Source of the DNA: Cyrtodaria siliqua
Lineage: Eukaryota > Mollusca > Bivalvia > Adapedonta > Hiatellidae
Direction of reading: 5' to 3'
DNA length: 64,000 bases
Assembly (NCBI GenBank): GCA_037043455.1
Contig: JAWPHD010007118.1
Location: 1 to 64,000 of the forward strand
The notes under the pieces were generated by a model. It saw only the letters and a program-made list of their open reading frames with translations. It searched no databases and was not told the DNA's origin. Positions 1 through 13,194 of the stretch are shown here, one piece after another. Position 1 is the stretch's first letter; the number at the start of each line of letters is the position of its first letter. A program made the translations under genes and the position numbers.

Positions 1-1420
1 GGAAAAAAGATATGATGAGAGATGTTTTGAAGATGTTCACATTTTTAACGAAATTACATCGGCGAGGAACTCGTACTCTTAAAGACGGCTGGCGTGGCCC
101 AGTTGATAGGACGTTTGATTTGAAATCCGGAGGACCCAGATGAAAGCCTTATCGTTGCAAATCAATTTCTTCTTTGTATTATTGGGCAAAACACGTTCCC
201 TTGGCCTCTTCGACTTTTGGATGTACACCGGCTCTGTGTTTTGCAATCTATCCTTCGGACTACTTGCTAATCAAAGACATATATAAGAGTAGGGCAGCTT
301 CCTGGGTTCTTGTGTATCTTCCCTTTCGTTGGGACGACCGGCTCTAAATATCCTATATAAACATTCAGTTCAATTTTATCTGGGGTTCCACCTGAACATG
401 TGATAACCTTTTTTAAATCATAGGGTGATGGTGCTACCCCTCTAGATCCGCTAGTGTTTTAACAAACACAGTGGCAACATTCTCAATACAACTTTCTCTA
501 GAATTATATTATATGTATAAAATAATGAAAATTGGTGAATTTGATATCAGAGTTTACCATTACCTATTTTAAAACTTGTATTTGACATTTTTCGTAAGTA
601 TTCGGGGATTATAAACGGAAAGCTAAGCATTTCTTCGGAGGTGTTCAGTGTATGCAGTTATTAATTTGTGAACAATAAAAGTATTTTTTTATTTTTTAAA
701 TTGCGTGCAAAAACGGTTGCCTATCTATACGTCATCAGTTGATCACGTGTCTGCCTACATTATGCCGAAATATTGTCTACGTCATTATGTAATCATATTG
801 CTGTATTTGTATTCTTTCTTTCTTTCTTATTATATTATTTTTGCTCAAACAATCGTTAACTGTCAGGGGCTTAATTTTCTGGTTTATGCAGACAATGACC
901 CTTTTCGGCATTTTTTAATATAATGACTTTTGAATAACTTTTTTTTAATATAAAAACTATTTAAAGTCATTGTGTCAAACGGTGACAAAAATCATCATGT
1001 AACGCTGATGCGGCGAAAGTAAGTTTGGATTATGTCTGTTGCGGGCCCATAGCTTTTTTAGGGTACTGTCGTATGAAGACAAGTCGTGAAGAGAGAGAAC
1101 TATCCCAAGGTGCAAACTTATATACACGAACCTATCAGGAGTAAATGTGTGTAGTATTGCACCTTGTTCGGCATAGACCCATTTAGCCAAACTCACCACC
1201 AGATTCTAGAGGGCAATCACTACAACATGATCACACCCTCTGTATTCTCCAACCATAACCGATGTAATAATTCAATATTGGACTGTGTTTTTTCTCTCTA
1301 TCATGTCGTGGCATGAATGATTTTAGAACCGGTGGTAAAGAGTACTAAGGCGCTATTTCAAGCTCTCCGACACGGTACATGTCCAGCTCGCGAGATTTAT
1401 CCAGCTCGCGAGATTTGATG
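1..1420. other. AT-rich DNA without a recognisable gene
   Basis: I see no coding frame with family features here. At 1382-1416 a short phrase containing the palindrome CTCGCGAG is repeated twice in tandem. A 72-residue frame at 705-923 has no ATG start and no convincing homology. Confidence 0.5.
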
Positions 1421-1542
1421 ACGTATACAGTACTGGTACTACCTATGAACAAGTGAGTAGTCTGCCTACCACACGAAAAAATCGACCGTATGAGATATAA
1501 CCTAAAATGTGCTGAAGATGACGTAACACAGCATTCAACCCA
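1421..1542 (+). mobile_element. SINE family 1, 5'-truncated copy
   Basis: The body carries the family landmarks in order: a 'gtatacagtactggt' block, a 'tagtctgcctaccac' block, 'atcgaccgt', 'aacctaaaatgtgctga' and a tail of 'gacgtaacacagcattcaa'. The same order is seen at 16.9, 26.8 and 29.9 kb on this strand and in reverse at 5.4, 39.0 and 50.3 kb. The tRNA-derived head is missing here. Body identity is seen directly; the SINE assignment rests on the copies that keep A and B boxes. Confidence 0.7.
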
Positions 1543-2331
1543 CCAGTGTTTGTTTTTATTGTTTTTGTTGGTGGAGCCAAAGTCCCGATCGTCGGGATCA
1601 AATTTTAATGGAATGAAAGTTCGATTTTCATAAAATTGAGAGAGAAAATATAGAACTTTGGCTTTCTAAAGTCATCGACATTGTATCGACCGGTCAAAAG
1701 TAAATGTGTTTCATCCTGTTAGGAATTATTCTGCATTTATTCAAAATATCGAACATATATTTCGAAGGATATGATATTCAAAAGTTCCGTCGCATAATGT
1801 TTTTTTCTTCTACATACGATATTTTATATTTATTTTCGAACGTTGACACCAATGTCCATTTTCCCCTTGTTTTTATCAGCCAGGGTCCGTTACATGTGCA
1901 ACCAGGATCAAGGTAACGCAGTTTTGAGCAGCCAGGTTCCGTTACGTCTATCCACCATGAATAATGTGTGGACACGTTGAGCCATAAGACCTGTCTTCAT
2001 AATGCTTTGTCTTAAACCATAATCATCGTCCTCCAACATATATAGTCAGCACGAGGAATTTTCGTTTTTAACCATCAATTGCAACGATAATGAATGTTCA
2101 TTTCAAATAGTACAGCAGAGTATCAATCGTAATACAATACAGGGACAGCAGGAACACAGAGATCTCATAAAATAATGGGATTTCAACATTGCATTTGACA
2201 GTGTTGTCATAATTTTTTTTATCTTTTTTTTTCATGAAATGATGGATTTTTGTTTACGCCATTAGATGAAACTGTCAAATTTCAACAAGCCATTATCCGT
2301 CTAAAATGCTGAAGACACTAATCAAGCCTAT

Positions 2332-2466
2332 TGTAATAATTTACATGTTAAAATGTGTTTCCATTTTGTTATTGTTTTTCAAAAATAACGTGACGAAAAT
2401 GTAATAATTCACATGTTTAAATGTGTTTCCATTTTGTTATTGTTTTTCAAAAATAACACGACAAAA
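2332..2466 (+). repeat. Tandem duplication, 2 x 68 bp
   Basis: Two adjacent copies start with 'tgtaataatt', run through 'ccattttgttattg' and 'caaaaataac', and differ at only a few positions. No coding function is apparent. Confidence 0.8.
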
Positions 2467-2516
2467 CAATTAAATTATAAAACGTGTGTTTTATTTACAC
2501 TTTCATGCAGAGAACG

Positions 2517-2828
2517 TAAAGGGACAAATGGAAATCTTGATGTGTTTAAAACTCGCGGCCTCCGGTTAGTTTTTCTACTTAGCTTGCAATTTTGTAATCA
2601 TTAATATTAATTATTAGAATTGTTCAGAGCAAATTGTGTTTTTATATTACTAACTATTGTAATATTACACCAATAATATATTTAAACATATGGCTGGATA
2701 ACGAAGAAAAATGAAAAATCAAAAATGTATTTACTTACCGTTTTAAATTCAAAATGATATTGGATTAACAGACCGAGGTGCTAATGTTAATGTGCGATAA
2801 AACATCAAGATTGCCGTGTGTCCCTTTA
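2517..2828. mobile_element. MITE-like element with TAAAGGGAC inverted ends
   Basis: The left end (TAAAGGGACA followed by 'atcttgatg') is mirrored at the right end ('catcaagatt' followed by TGTCCCTTTA), giving imperfect terminal inverted repeats of about 31 bp around 312 bp of non-coding DNA. Similar right ends occur near 22260 and 56092, so this is a dispersed family. No transposase frame is present, so it would be a non-autonomous DNA transposon. The superfamily is not determined. Confidence 0.6.
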
Positions 2829-2845
2829 AGTATTTATTTCAATAA

Positions 2846-2923
<78 letters not shown>

Positions 2924-3014
2924 ACTGCTGTTATTATTATTATTATCGTTATTGTTATTATTATTATTATTATTATAATTATTATTATTATTATTATTAT
3001 TATTATCATTATAA
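2846..3014. repeat. (ATT)n/(GTT)n trinucleotide microsatellite
   Basis: ATT runs flank a block of GTT repeats with isolated interruptions. The poly-Leu and poly-Asn open frames on the two strands here are by-products of the repeat and should not be called genes. Confidence 0.95.
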
Positions 3015-3479
3015 AAAAATACCATCTGTTTGGACCTGGTCATTTCTCGGATATCTATGCAATGGAGACAATTCTGACAAGTCAGGAACTGACCGCCATT
3101 CGCCGTTGCTGGAGGCCCGTTTGTATTAGAATTCCTAATAAATACAATTAAATCCGACATGGCAAATGTCATAAAGTAGGACATGTCGTCTGGTGTGTCC
3201 AGAACTCTAATGTTTATGTAGGCTGCAATACCCAAAGCGCCTGATGAATTATTTGTGATGAATTATTTGAATACGATCGGATCCTGAAGACGATGTCAAT
3301 TGAAATACTAATGATGGCAATAGCCAATTAAGGATGACCGTGTCTCGAAGGCAATTAGCTTATCGGCCAAGATCTGCATTTAAAGAAACTAAACCGCCAA
3401 ATAACGGCAAAATTACAAAACCGTTTATCAAAACTCTTTCCAGGTTTTCAGGTCATATACTAATGTATATGTCCCTATT

Positions 3480-3672
3480 AAAAGTATAGGGTTGTTTACG
3501 GGTTCTTAAAATACCCGTGATTGATTATGCGTAAATTGAATTATAATTATTATTCGATTTTTTTTTTTGTTGTTGTTGTTGTTGTTGTTGAGACAATTCT
3601 TTCTTCGACGCTCCAGTTCTGGGGTTGGATTTTCAAAATATGTAAGTTGTATAATATATACCCCGTCGTCAT
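3480..3672 (-). repeat. Dispersed repeat R1, partial copy
   Basis: On the minus strand this contains 'tatatacaacttacatattttgaaaatcc' -like sequence in pieces, the phrase 'ccagaactggagcgtcga', and 'acgggtattttaagaacccg'. These recur in the same order at 27.6 kb and 42.3-42.8 kb and in reverse at 43.3 kb. A T-run followed by (GTT)n interrupts this copy. No coding potential is seen. Confidence 0.6.
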
Positions 3673-3889
3673 TAGGAAAAATGTGCCTGTTGATGCTGGA
3701 ATAGTGACTTTAAGTGTGTATGCACATTGTTTGTTAAAGCGGCAGCTAATAAGAACAAGAAGTATAAATATACGATGGTTTGTATTGCTGTACTGGTTTA
3801 AGGCTGTATTGCGCCCATGGGGTTTTAAACCTCTGACAAAGTTGGTGGAAATCAAATGAAAAACACAGCTTTCATGCCTTCATGGATTG

Positions 3890-4250
3890 TCAGAAGCAAA
3901 ACTAGAGATCTAACAAGCAGAGATTGGGTACTTAATTAAATCTGTCATAATCTCGTATGAAACAAGGTAAAAACTGCCAAATCTTGTTCTCCATTTTCTC
4001 TTCTTATAATTAAGACAGAAAGAATATAATGGTATCGCTACACACAGGATATATTTCTCTTTCATGTGAGACCAGTTGCGTACTCCTGCTGTGGCAAACG
4101 ATTTCTATACAGCTCAAGATTCCATCAAAACAACAACAGCAACAACAGGAAGTGGCATTAGGCCTTAGTCGGACTTTTTAAGCAACATGTGTTGACATTT
4201 TTAGTAAAATGAAAACGCCACTACATTCTAAACATAATTGTCTTTAATAC
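3890..4250 (-). repeat. Dispersed repeat R2, copy 1 (inverted relative to 12.8 kb)
   Basis: The reverse complement aligns by eye with 12820-13190. Shared landmarks are 'atgtttagaatgta', 'aaaaagt', 'acttcctgttgttg', 'cacagcaggagt', 'atatcctgtgtgtag', 'tatattctttctg' and 'acgagattatg'. Neither copy keeps a common reading frame, so I treat it as a non-coding dispersed element. Confidence 0.7.
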
Positions 4251-4389
4251 GAGAAATGACAATTTCTATACAGTTACCAATGAAAGTGCATGCGTGAAAT
4301 TTCGAGTATTTTCTATCTGAAATCTTACGTTTGCAAATATCTGGTTTATTACGTCTCTGGTTAAGATAGCAATTTTCAGTCAGTCACGG

Positions 4390-5275
4390 ACAGCAGTGTT
4401 TAAGTGTCTGCTGAATATTGATATTGTTCGAGCTTTCATTGAAATAAACACCCTGACAAGGTTTGGTAAAGTTCCGATAAAAATTAAAACGTGTATTAAA
4501 TAATTCAAGAGCCATAACTGTTTCTAGTCCAACATTGCTGGTTTATGATTTTGTCAACGCTTTCGCGTATGACCTTCTTATTAACATAAACTATTAAACA
4601 AAACATTAGGGTTGGGTGGCGTTGGGTGGGGATGTTTGAGTTAGAAATGGTTATGATGATGCTTCCAGGCTTTTATTGATATTAAGATTCTGGCCAGGTT
4701 TGGTATAGATTATAGGTGCTAGGGTGTTGACTTGTAAAATAGTATGTTTTCATTAGTTCATGGGCGATAACTCTGGTGTTTACTATCCGACATTGATGTT
4801 TTTCGAACACAAATCAGAGCTTTTATTGATATTACGAATATGGCCAAGTTTGATAAGTATCGGAAGCAAGATGTTTACAGGGCAAAATATAGTATTTTAT
4901 TCATTAAATCATTACGTGGTCCCGCCTTAATTCCATTAAGCGATGCAAAAGCTTATATTAGCAGGATTTTATAACGGATATTCCGACAATAAAACAAGTT
5001 TCAAACATTTTTACCGAAAAATATGCGATAACTTAGCCGAAATTACGGTTTTATTTCATTCCCAAGCCAACCCCGTTTCCGCTTCTTGGAGAAGGGTTTG
5101 GATTAATACCCGGACCACGTAATGCATGGGCCATAACTCTAGTGTGTATTGTCCGATATGAATGTGTTTCAAACAATTCCAACTTTTTATCACTATTAAG
5201 AATCTGGTTAAATGTAAAATGTAAATGTTCAATGGAAGTGCTAGTGTTATAGCAATTTTCATTAAATCAATGTTT
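4390..5275 (+). repeat. Diverged tandem repeat of the 'ggccataactct' bivalve type, interrupted by a MITE
   Basis: Units of roughly 150-170 bp repeat the phrases 'gagcttttattgatatta', 'ctggccaagtttgg' and 'catgggccataactctggtg'. They are seen near 4420, 4665, 4815 and 5125. Similar phrases are common in bivalve non-coding DNA. A CATTACGTGG-TIR MITE is inserted between units at 4910-5124. Confidence 0.65.
4910..5124 (-). mobile_element. MITE family M1 (CATTACGTGGTCC TIRs), copy 1
   Basis: The element has perfect 13 bp inverted ends, CATTACGTGGTCC and GGACCACGTAATG. On the minus strand its interior matches copies at 28770-29021, 29480-29730 and 42436-42717: 'cccatccaac', 'cttctccaagaagcg', 'tttaaacatg', and 'cgcttaatggaatta' near the right end. 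It is non-coding and sits inside the diverged tandem repeat, so it inserted after that repeat formed. Confidence 0.85.
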
Positions 5276-5364
5276 ATTATCTGATATTAGTGTTTTTTAA
5301 CTCGTACACAATTTCATCAATAGTGGAACTCGGGCTATGTTTGGTAAATAATGTGTGCTTACAT

Positions 5365-5512
5365 GGGTATAACCAGTACTGTATACCTCCCGCCATCCGT
5401 AAGAATCGACACTTTCTCACAACAAGTTGAGCTGGCAGTTGGATTCGAACCCGCAGCGGTGAGAGACGACAAGGTTTACAACGCAACGTCGTTATCCTTT
5501 TGACCACGGACG
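5365..5512 (-). mobile_element. SINE family 1 copy with tRNA-like head
   Basis: On the minus strand the head reads 'tggtcaaaaggataacg' (A-box-like), then 'gggttcgaatcc' (B box), then the family body with 'gtgtcgattcttacgg' and 'gaggtatacagtactggtt'. The internal Pol III promoter elements mark this as a tRNA-derived SINE. The copy ends within the body and lacks the 3' tail. The 91-residue frame that overlaps it on the minus strand is spurious. Confidence 0.75.
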
Positions 5513-5524
5513 AAAAGAAAAGCT

Positions 5525-6190
5525 TAAGGTGATTTTTTTTTCTAATGATCACCTCAATAATAATTGAAAATGTATATAAATCAATTACATGCTGAAAAGT
5601 TCTAAAATGTTGATTCCATGTTTATTGGTTTTCAAATTATTCAAGTTTTAGTGAAGTTTTTTTTGGTCGAAATTCAGGCCGAGTACCATTAATATTTTGA
5701 AAATATTCGGTAGTGACAAGGATTTTGCATTATCCTGGTCATTTGTGCTCAGCTATGTCTGAAACTTTCAAATATACATGAAAAGGCATCTCTACATCTG
5801 AATATAGCATTAAAAATGATCTTTAAGAAATAATTATTTAGAAAAATGCTGAAAATAATAAAATCAAATTAAGGGTTACCCGTCAAAATTTTGATTTTCC
5901 AGGAAAAGTATCAATCTCTCGCTTTAATTTTGACATTTTTTTTCCCAAAGTAGTCTGCCTTCATTGATATGTGTGTTTGTTTTACAAGCGAATAGCTGTA
6001 AAATAAAGCTAAAGTTATGCTTATACCTGTATTGGTTTTGAAAATATAGTTAATTTTTAGTTAAACATGGTATCAAGTAAAATTCCAGCTAATTCCTGCA
6101 ATATGAAGATAGCTTGAATAACCGTGTTACCTGTGTCCTAACATGTCTGAAACGTTCACAGATACACGAACAATGCTTAGAGGTGAAGGA
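5525..6190. other. AT-rich DNA, no feature seen
   Basis: No open frame with coding character, tandem structure or inverted repeat is evident. Confidence 0.5.
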
Positions 6191-6221
6191 TGTAAGTACT
6201 TCCTGACTGGTCTGACACCTT

Positions 6222-6909
<688 letters not shown>

Positions 6910-6914
6910 GATGG

Positions 6915-8345
6915 TGATTAATGATGCCTAATGCCGAGGATGGTGATAAGCACCGAGGATGGTGCGACGTAATTACATTTCTCTACATCAATATTCATTT
7001 TTGTAGTCACAATTTTAACAAATCTTCGACACATCTCCAAATTGTGTTTAGGAGTTAACAATAAACTGCAATTATAAAGAAAAACTTAATACTTTTTTAG
7101 ACATTGGGGGGAATATATTCAACGTTTTCACTCTGAAATTGTGTTAGATAGAACAATAATTGCCGCTAGAAACAGAAGATCAAAACCGTTAGACTGAAGA
7201 AAATGCAAATCTAAAATATCTAATCTTGTTTTAGCGTCGACCTGATCTTCTATTCTTCCAATGTTTCCCGCGAAATCAATAGGAATTGGATTAACCGGAA
7301 AACCTTTCTTTGTAAATCAAGTGATAATAAAATTATTGTATAGAAATATTTTGATGGGTTTCAGTAAACATCTAATGATGCTTATAGCAGAGAAGAGCGA
7401 ATTACAGGGACCAACGTTGCTATTTAATTAAGAATGATTAAATCGCCAGACGCTGCATCGGGTCTTGTTGCTTCGCGTGTCTGTGTATGTGTTTGTCTGC
7501 AAGATAGGCTATTTTAAAGCACGACTATAGGAGAACAAATATAGGGCATCACAGAAGAAAAGTTGCTCGAAATAAACTCATATATATACATATTTTTCGA
7601 TTATTGTACTTTTGCCTTTCTGGACGACTTTAGTTGGTTGGTTTTTAACAAGTTGTGCTATACTGGTTAATGCGTTTTGGACACTCGAATTTAGTTCATA
7701 ATGATATAAGGAGATGACATTAAGTTCAATAAGAGTATTATTTTGCCACTGACCGTTCCAAGGCGGTACTATTGTTGTCAAACTTTTATATTTGCTTTGT
7801 TTCAAGTTAGCAATGTAACTGTGGTTTGTTTACATGGACTGACTGCGACCTGGAAGAAATATGGGTAATAACAAACACCATCAAGATATGTTTCAGTTGC
7901 ATATCTACTTAAACAGGCCCCATGAAACTTCCGATTTAATTAGTTTTAATGAAATAGTTAGGTCTGGAAAATTGGACGACTCGGCTAGTTTTTGTTGTAT
8001 AAATCAGTAATATTAATTCATTTGATGATTTAAGACTATACTAACATCTCTTCTTTCGTTGTGATTTAACCGCAAATTTATGTTATAATATGCGCAACAG
8101 TTGATAATATCAAATCCATATGAATTTAAATGTATGATATAACAACAAAACACGCCAAGTCGTCGAAATTTCCAGATAAGATATATTGATTAATAATAAG
8201 TAATAAGCGGCTAATTTAATGTATATGGACATTTCATATGAAACTGAAGCACGTATGATAGTTTTCTTTTGTATTTGTATTGGCACAGAATTACTCTTTA
8301 AGATCGCCTCCAGTCCCTTTGAACAGAGATAACGCGGTCGTTACT
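6915..8345. other. Non-coding AT-rich DNA
   Basis: No recognisable gene or repeat family is seen. A 75-residue minus-strand frame at 7578-7805 has no family features and is of a length expected by chance. Confidence 0.5.
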
Positions 8346-8349
8346 GTGT

Positions 8350-8583
8350 GAAGAAAGTACTTAACCCTTACTTAACCAGCTAAGCACGACTGTAATAGCC
8401 TTTGCGTCCATTGTAAACCCAGATCAGCCTGCGAGTAACTCTCGGGCTGATCTGAGTTTACAATGGCCGATTGCTGATTAGTCATTTCCCCCCAAAACAC
8501 CTGTTTGTCACATAAATGGAATGGTCTTAATTCAAAGAAAGAACAGTCCATTCATTATATATATGTAGCGGGTTAAGGGTTAA
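8350..8583. mobile_element. Foldback element with TTAACCCTTA ends and an internal hairpin
   Basis: The left end 'ttaacccttacttaaccagct' -like sequence is mirrored by 'tagcgggttaagggttaa' at the right end. Inside, 'cattgtaaac' plus 'agatcagcc' pairs with 'gggctgatct' plus 'gtttacaatg' around a loop at about 8432-8446. It is about 234 bp and non-coding. I interpret it as a non-autonomous TIR element; its superfamily is unknown. Confidence 0.6.
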
Positions 8584-8589
8584 TGCAAA

Positions 8590-10328
8590 CAGAAAATTGT
8601 TCCAACTGAATAGAAAACTTGCTCAATGGGGAAAAGAAACACTTAACGAAAAAGGCCAGTCGTATACGCGTAAATATAAAGTTAACGATTTCATTTACTC
8701 GTATTTATATACCGTTGAGTTATTTTAGAAATGCTACTGCATTTTTTGTTTGTTATGTATCTGGCCCCTCAATTGCACATACCCTGTTCGGAAATAAGTT
8801 CTACCAAAAGCTTAAGAAACAAAAAAAGCACAAGGCATTTAAACACGGATCAGTGATAAATCATTGAAATGTTAGACGCTTTCTTATTAGAAAACTATAC
8901 TGGATTAATTGCATTATACGAGAATGGTAACCGGAGCCCTTGACAGATTCGAGATTACATCTAAGCTATAACGAAATTTATAGGAAATCAGTTTTCATTC
9001 CACAGAGATTAACGCTTTTTACAAAGGATACTAATTTCTTCATGATTTATAACTTATTTTACAGAACATATTTTTCCTCTACGTACTGGATATATTTCAG
9101 ACATATTTTTAACAATATTAAAGGGAGTTGATATGGAAGTGGTATAGGGGCTAATCCAAATTCAAATAAAAGCATAATTGTGATTCAAGTTTCATATACA
9201 ATGAATATAAAACTAAACTGCGATATATTTTACCATCACATTAATTAGGGTGTCTAAAGCGAAATAAGATTCTGAAAATTAAAAAAAAAAGATAAAGGTC
9301 GAATCTGAGAGCTTTTATCGAAAGTAAATACTAATCCAGTTGGAAAAACATCCCATCCTCATCAAAATTCATATAAGGTCGGTTGGCTGATAAAGACGCA
9401 CTTGCTATCGAAGATATACAGAACGGCAGAAATAAATTAATAAATAAACAAAGATGGAAACTTCATCATTATATCGATGCACTAAATGTAGATGGACATA
9501 AATACTAAAAAACAAACAATTACGGACATGTGTTTCCGGTTTCAATTTTGTTTCTGCACAAAGGGTCGAGACGTTTGTATCTACAATCAAGCGTCGAAGA
9601 TGATCAAGACTAAAAGAAATACGGCCGCTCGATGTACTGTTAACGGCATAAGGCGTGTGCCACGAAATGCGTAATATATGCAATAGTGTGCACACATGGG
9701 AAAGACAGGCTGAAAAAAACATTGAAAGAAATAATTGGGGAACATCTGGCAGACATACGCCTTGGGAGAAACCGGTTAGCATACGCTTGAACCAGAAAAA
9801 TCATCATGGAATATACAAAGTTACAGTGATCATTCTCTGGCGGTGTGTGATGTCCTATAGTCCGACCACTTCCATATCCTCCAGACTATCACGAACATGA
9901 TCTAGTCTCCGACTGTGCCTTGATTAGGAAAGAACATAGTGGGGAAATAAAATACACACAAAATATTATACATTTTAAAACTCACAGAAAATCAATACTT
10001 TAATAAGAACAAAACAGATACATTGTCGAAAAATGACCTGTTATCCGATTAGACGTTCTAGAGTAAATTCCATTTTGCAGCTTGTATCCCTGCGCAACCA
10101 GTCTGGAATTTGAGATTACATTATCGCGCGCTAAATACGAGACTGACAGTTGACATGACGATAATAACAAAGGGGGTACACATAGGGAATATAAATACAA
10201 CTCTTGTTGTAAAATTAGAATATTTGTCAAAATAAGAACATATTTGTTTCAGCTATGGAATTAACCAGTTATAATATATATTCGAGTGTGTACTGGCTGG
10301 TAAAACCGTATGTAATTGTTTTTATTGA
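8590..10328. other. No supported gene; several short chance-length frames
   Basis: Frames at 8619-8867, 9405-9782 (minus, 125 residues) and 9655-9900 (plus) overlap on opposite strands, lack known motifs and do not continue into neighbouring exon-like segments. I do not call them genes. GC content is slightly raised at 9500-9800. Confidence 0.45.
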
Positions 10329-10753
10329 AAACTCATTTGTTCAGATATGATCTCCAACATGAACTCATTTGTTCACATATGGTCTCCAACATGAACTCAT
10401 TTGTTCACATATGATCTCCAACATAAATGGTCTCCAACATGAACTCATTTGTTCACATATGGTCTCCAACATAAATGGTCTCCAACATGAACTCATTTGT
10501 TCACATATGATCTCCAACATGAACTCATTTGTTCACATATGGTCTCCAACATAAATGATCTCCAACATGAACTCATTTGTTCACATATGGTCTCCAACAT
10601 AAATGATCTCCAACATGAACTCATTTGTTCACATATGGTCTCCAACATAAATGATCTCCAACATGAACTCATTTGTTCACATATGATCTCCAACATAAAT
10701 GGTCTCCAACATGAACTCATTTGTTCACGTATGATCTCCAACATGACCTCCAA
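10329..10753. repeat. Minisatellite built from 32 bp and 48 bp units
   Basis: The 32 bp unit ('gaactcatttgttcacat' plus 'atgatctccaacat') starts at 10361, 10393, 10441, 10489, 10521, 10569, 10617, 10665 and 10713. The spacings are 32, 48, 48, 32, 48, 48, 48 and 48. The extra 16 bp is 'aaatgrtctccaacat', a partial duplicate of the unit's second half. Frames of 61-107 residues on both strands are by-products. Confidence 0.95.
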
Positions 10754-10754
10754 T

Positions 10755-12050
10755 GTTTCCCCAACTTTCTTTTTATTGTCTTCTTCCTCTCTTTTCCTCG
10801 AAATATATATACAACATTAACTGCTAAAGTATTAATTGTTACCTTATACATATGAATACTTTTCTGTTAATTATGTTAGTTGTTGGTATAATGTTGTATA
10901 TATATTTCACTATCGCTGTCAAGTTTATATGTATTTGTTGTATCCTCAGGGGTCTTATGACCCATTCGAATTATCTGAATAAACACATTTATATGCTGAC
11001 AATTATTGTATGCATGTTTCCATATTGGCATTCATATGTTTAACTGTCATTTAACTGCTTTTGTTATCAAAATATATAGGGAAGGACCGTTACTGTGGTT
11101 GTAGAACCCTTTTGCAAGCACGTGTTAAATGTTGCAATACCAAACCATAAACCAGGACTTGCAAACTTTAAAGTAAAATACGGCTACACCCCAGATGGTT
11201 TGCCTGCGCGTTTTTTTTCCAAGCAGACCGAAACAGTAGACAGTTTGTCGTTTCGTTTGTCTACTGTTTCGGGCGAATGTTTCGGCCTAATGGTTTTCAA
11301 TGTTGACATAAACAATTTTGACATTTTGTAAACAAATTATATATCATTTGAACTGGCATTTTGAGTGTTTAATAAAATAACATAGTTTTGAAAATCGGTT
11401 GAGAAAAGATATTTCACAGGCAAATTTATTTTTGACAGAGTTTTCGCTTTTAAATGGTGAAATATCAAATAATTCCAGTAAGAGTTTATATTTTATGATA
11501 AAATTACAGAGTGTCTTAATTCTGATTTACCCAACAAATTATATACCATTTTTTGGATAGAAATTCTAAATATATATATATATATTAAATTTATTATGGG
11601 ATATAATTTTGCATTAAAATGATCCTATCAAACAAACTCTTCTGCATGTGATTTTTTTTATCTCTCAACCGATTTCCAAATGTTTTTGCCACTAAAAATG
11701 CCTGTCTTACTGATATATGGATTTTTTAGGTAATAGTTAATTGTGTCAGAAAACTAAAAACAACCTTTGGCGCCATAAACAATAATACAAATTAAACCGA
11801 TCAAAACGACGAGTCATTATTTAGTATTAAATAAAAACATATATACTAACCTTTCATACATAAACTAATGTTCCACTGGGAATGCTTTCTTGAGAACAAA
11901 TTAAGTATCCATACAGCAATGTTCCTTTTTATTTTATATATATTCTCCTAAATGCCTCTAAACATTTACAAATGTCTTTCCCGAGCTCAAATGTCGACTG
12001 TTTATGTCTTTCCTAGCTCAACATTGTACCTGAAGTTCCTACATGTATCA
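10755..12050. other. AT-rich DNA with one perfect hairpin
   Basis: No gene is supported. A strong inverted repeat, 'ccgaaacagtagac' against 'gtctactgtttcgg', lies at about 11227-11273 with a loop of about 18 bp. A TA run lies near 11570-11585. Confidence 0.5.
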
Positions 12051-12051
12051 A

Positions 12052-12119
12052 CATCAAATGCCAAGTCAAAGCATATAAAATAGATCATCAAATGCCAAGT
12101 CAAAGCATATAAAATAGAT
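12052..12119 (+). repeat. Perfect tandem duplication, 2 x 34 bp
   Basis: The phrase 'catcaaatgccaagtcaaag' followed by 'catataaaatagat' occurs twice back to back without differences, indicating a recent slippage or duplication. Confidence 0.9.
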
Positions 12120-12815
12120 GCTTCCAGCAACAAACTCAAATCAACCGTTTATGTCTTCCCCAGCTAAAATGTCTGTGTTTAATTGCTGCTGTCATCGACT
12201 TTTAATTTAAGCGTGGGCAATTTGGTATCAATTTCAGGCATAAGGACGTGCGTTACTAGACAGGGACGGCATCAACTCTGACAACAGGTATGTGTAGCTG
12301 AATATCACGTTCTTGTTAAAATAGAGAAAACGAGTAATTTGTGATTTGAAATTGCAGCTTAACCTTTTAATCAAAGTTGCAAAGTAAAATACAGGCGTGC
12401 ATAAAAATACCAAAGGCAGTATCAACTCTAACGTTAGTGTGTGAAGCTATCCAGTATGAATAGCCAGAGAGATGGTAAAGACATGCCGAAACCGGCAAAA
12501 TTCGATTTTCTACCTCTATATATTCACATATACATGATCGGCTTTGTGTTTTACCCGGATTGTTTTGATGACACCGGGGTAAGATTGTTATTATTATTTA
12601 TTTCACTTTTTTTTCTTCTTTTTTTTTCTTTATTTATTTATATATATATATATTTTAATGTATGCTTTAGGTTTGGCTGCGTTCTGGTACATTTCCCCAG
12701 AGACGTAATAAACCAGAGCTTTGCAACATATGCTTTCAGACAGAAAATACTCAAAATTGCACGTGTGCACTTTCATTGGTAATTCTATAGAAATTATCAT
12801 TTCTTAAAGCAACAG
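12120..12815. other. Non-coding DNA with T-rich and TA tracts
   Basis: A polypyrimidine and TA stretch lies at 12600-12655. The 113-residue plus frame at 12441-12782 runs through these low-complexity tracts and has no recognised domain. Confidence 0.45.
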
Positions 12816-12819
12816 TCTG

Positions 12820-13190
12820 CAAACGGTCTTAAATTAACAAAAAATATGTTTAGAATGTAATGGTATTTTAAGAATATTCCTATGTTTGCTAAACATGTCA
12901 ACAAATGTTATTTAAAAAGTTCGCCTATGGCCTATTTTATGCTACTTCCTGTTGTTGTTGTTGTAGTAGTTTTACCGAAATCTGAACCTGTATAGATTCA
13001 TCATTTTTCACAGCAGGAGTCTGCGACTGTTTTCAAAATAAAAAGAATTATATCCTGTGTGTAGTGATGTCTTTATATTCTTTCTGCATTAAGAAACTGA
13101 AGAACGAGATTTGACAGTTTTACCTTGTGTCTTACGAGATTATGGCAGATTTGAGTAAGTGCCCAATCACTACTTCTTAGATCACTGAAT
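12820..13190 (+). repeat. Dispersed repeat R2, copy 2
   Basis: This is the forward copy of the segment found inverted at 3890-4250. The two are clearly related but diverged, with a (GTTGTT)n stretch in both copies. No shared open frame is seen. Confidence 0.7.
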
Positions 13191-13194
13191 TCCT

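Noticed and set aside
705..923. Frame containing 'FLVYADNDPF', resembling an RT YADD motif
   Set aside because: No flanking RT blocks (GVPQGS or thumb motifs) occur on either side, so the match is most likely chance.
2834..3235. 133-residue poly-Asn-containing minus frame
   Set aside because: It is driven by the (ATT)n array; the non-repeat part has no recognisable motif.
9405..9782. 125-residue minus frame overlapping plus frames
   Set aside because: No recognisable features; both strands are open by chance in this slightly GC-richer patch.
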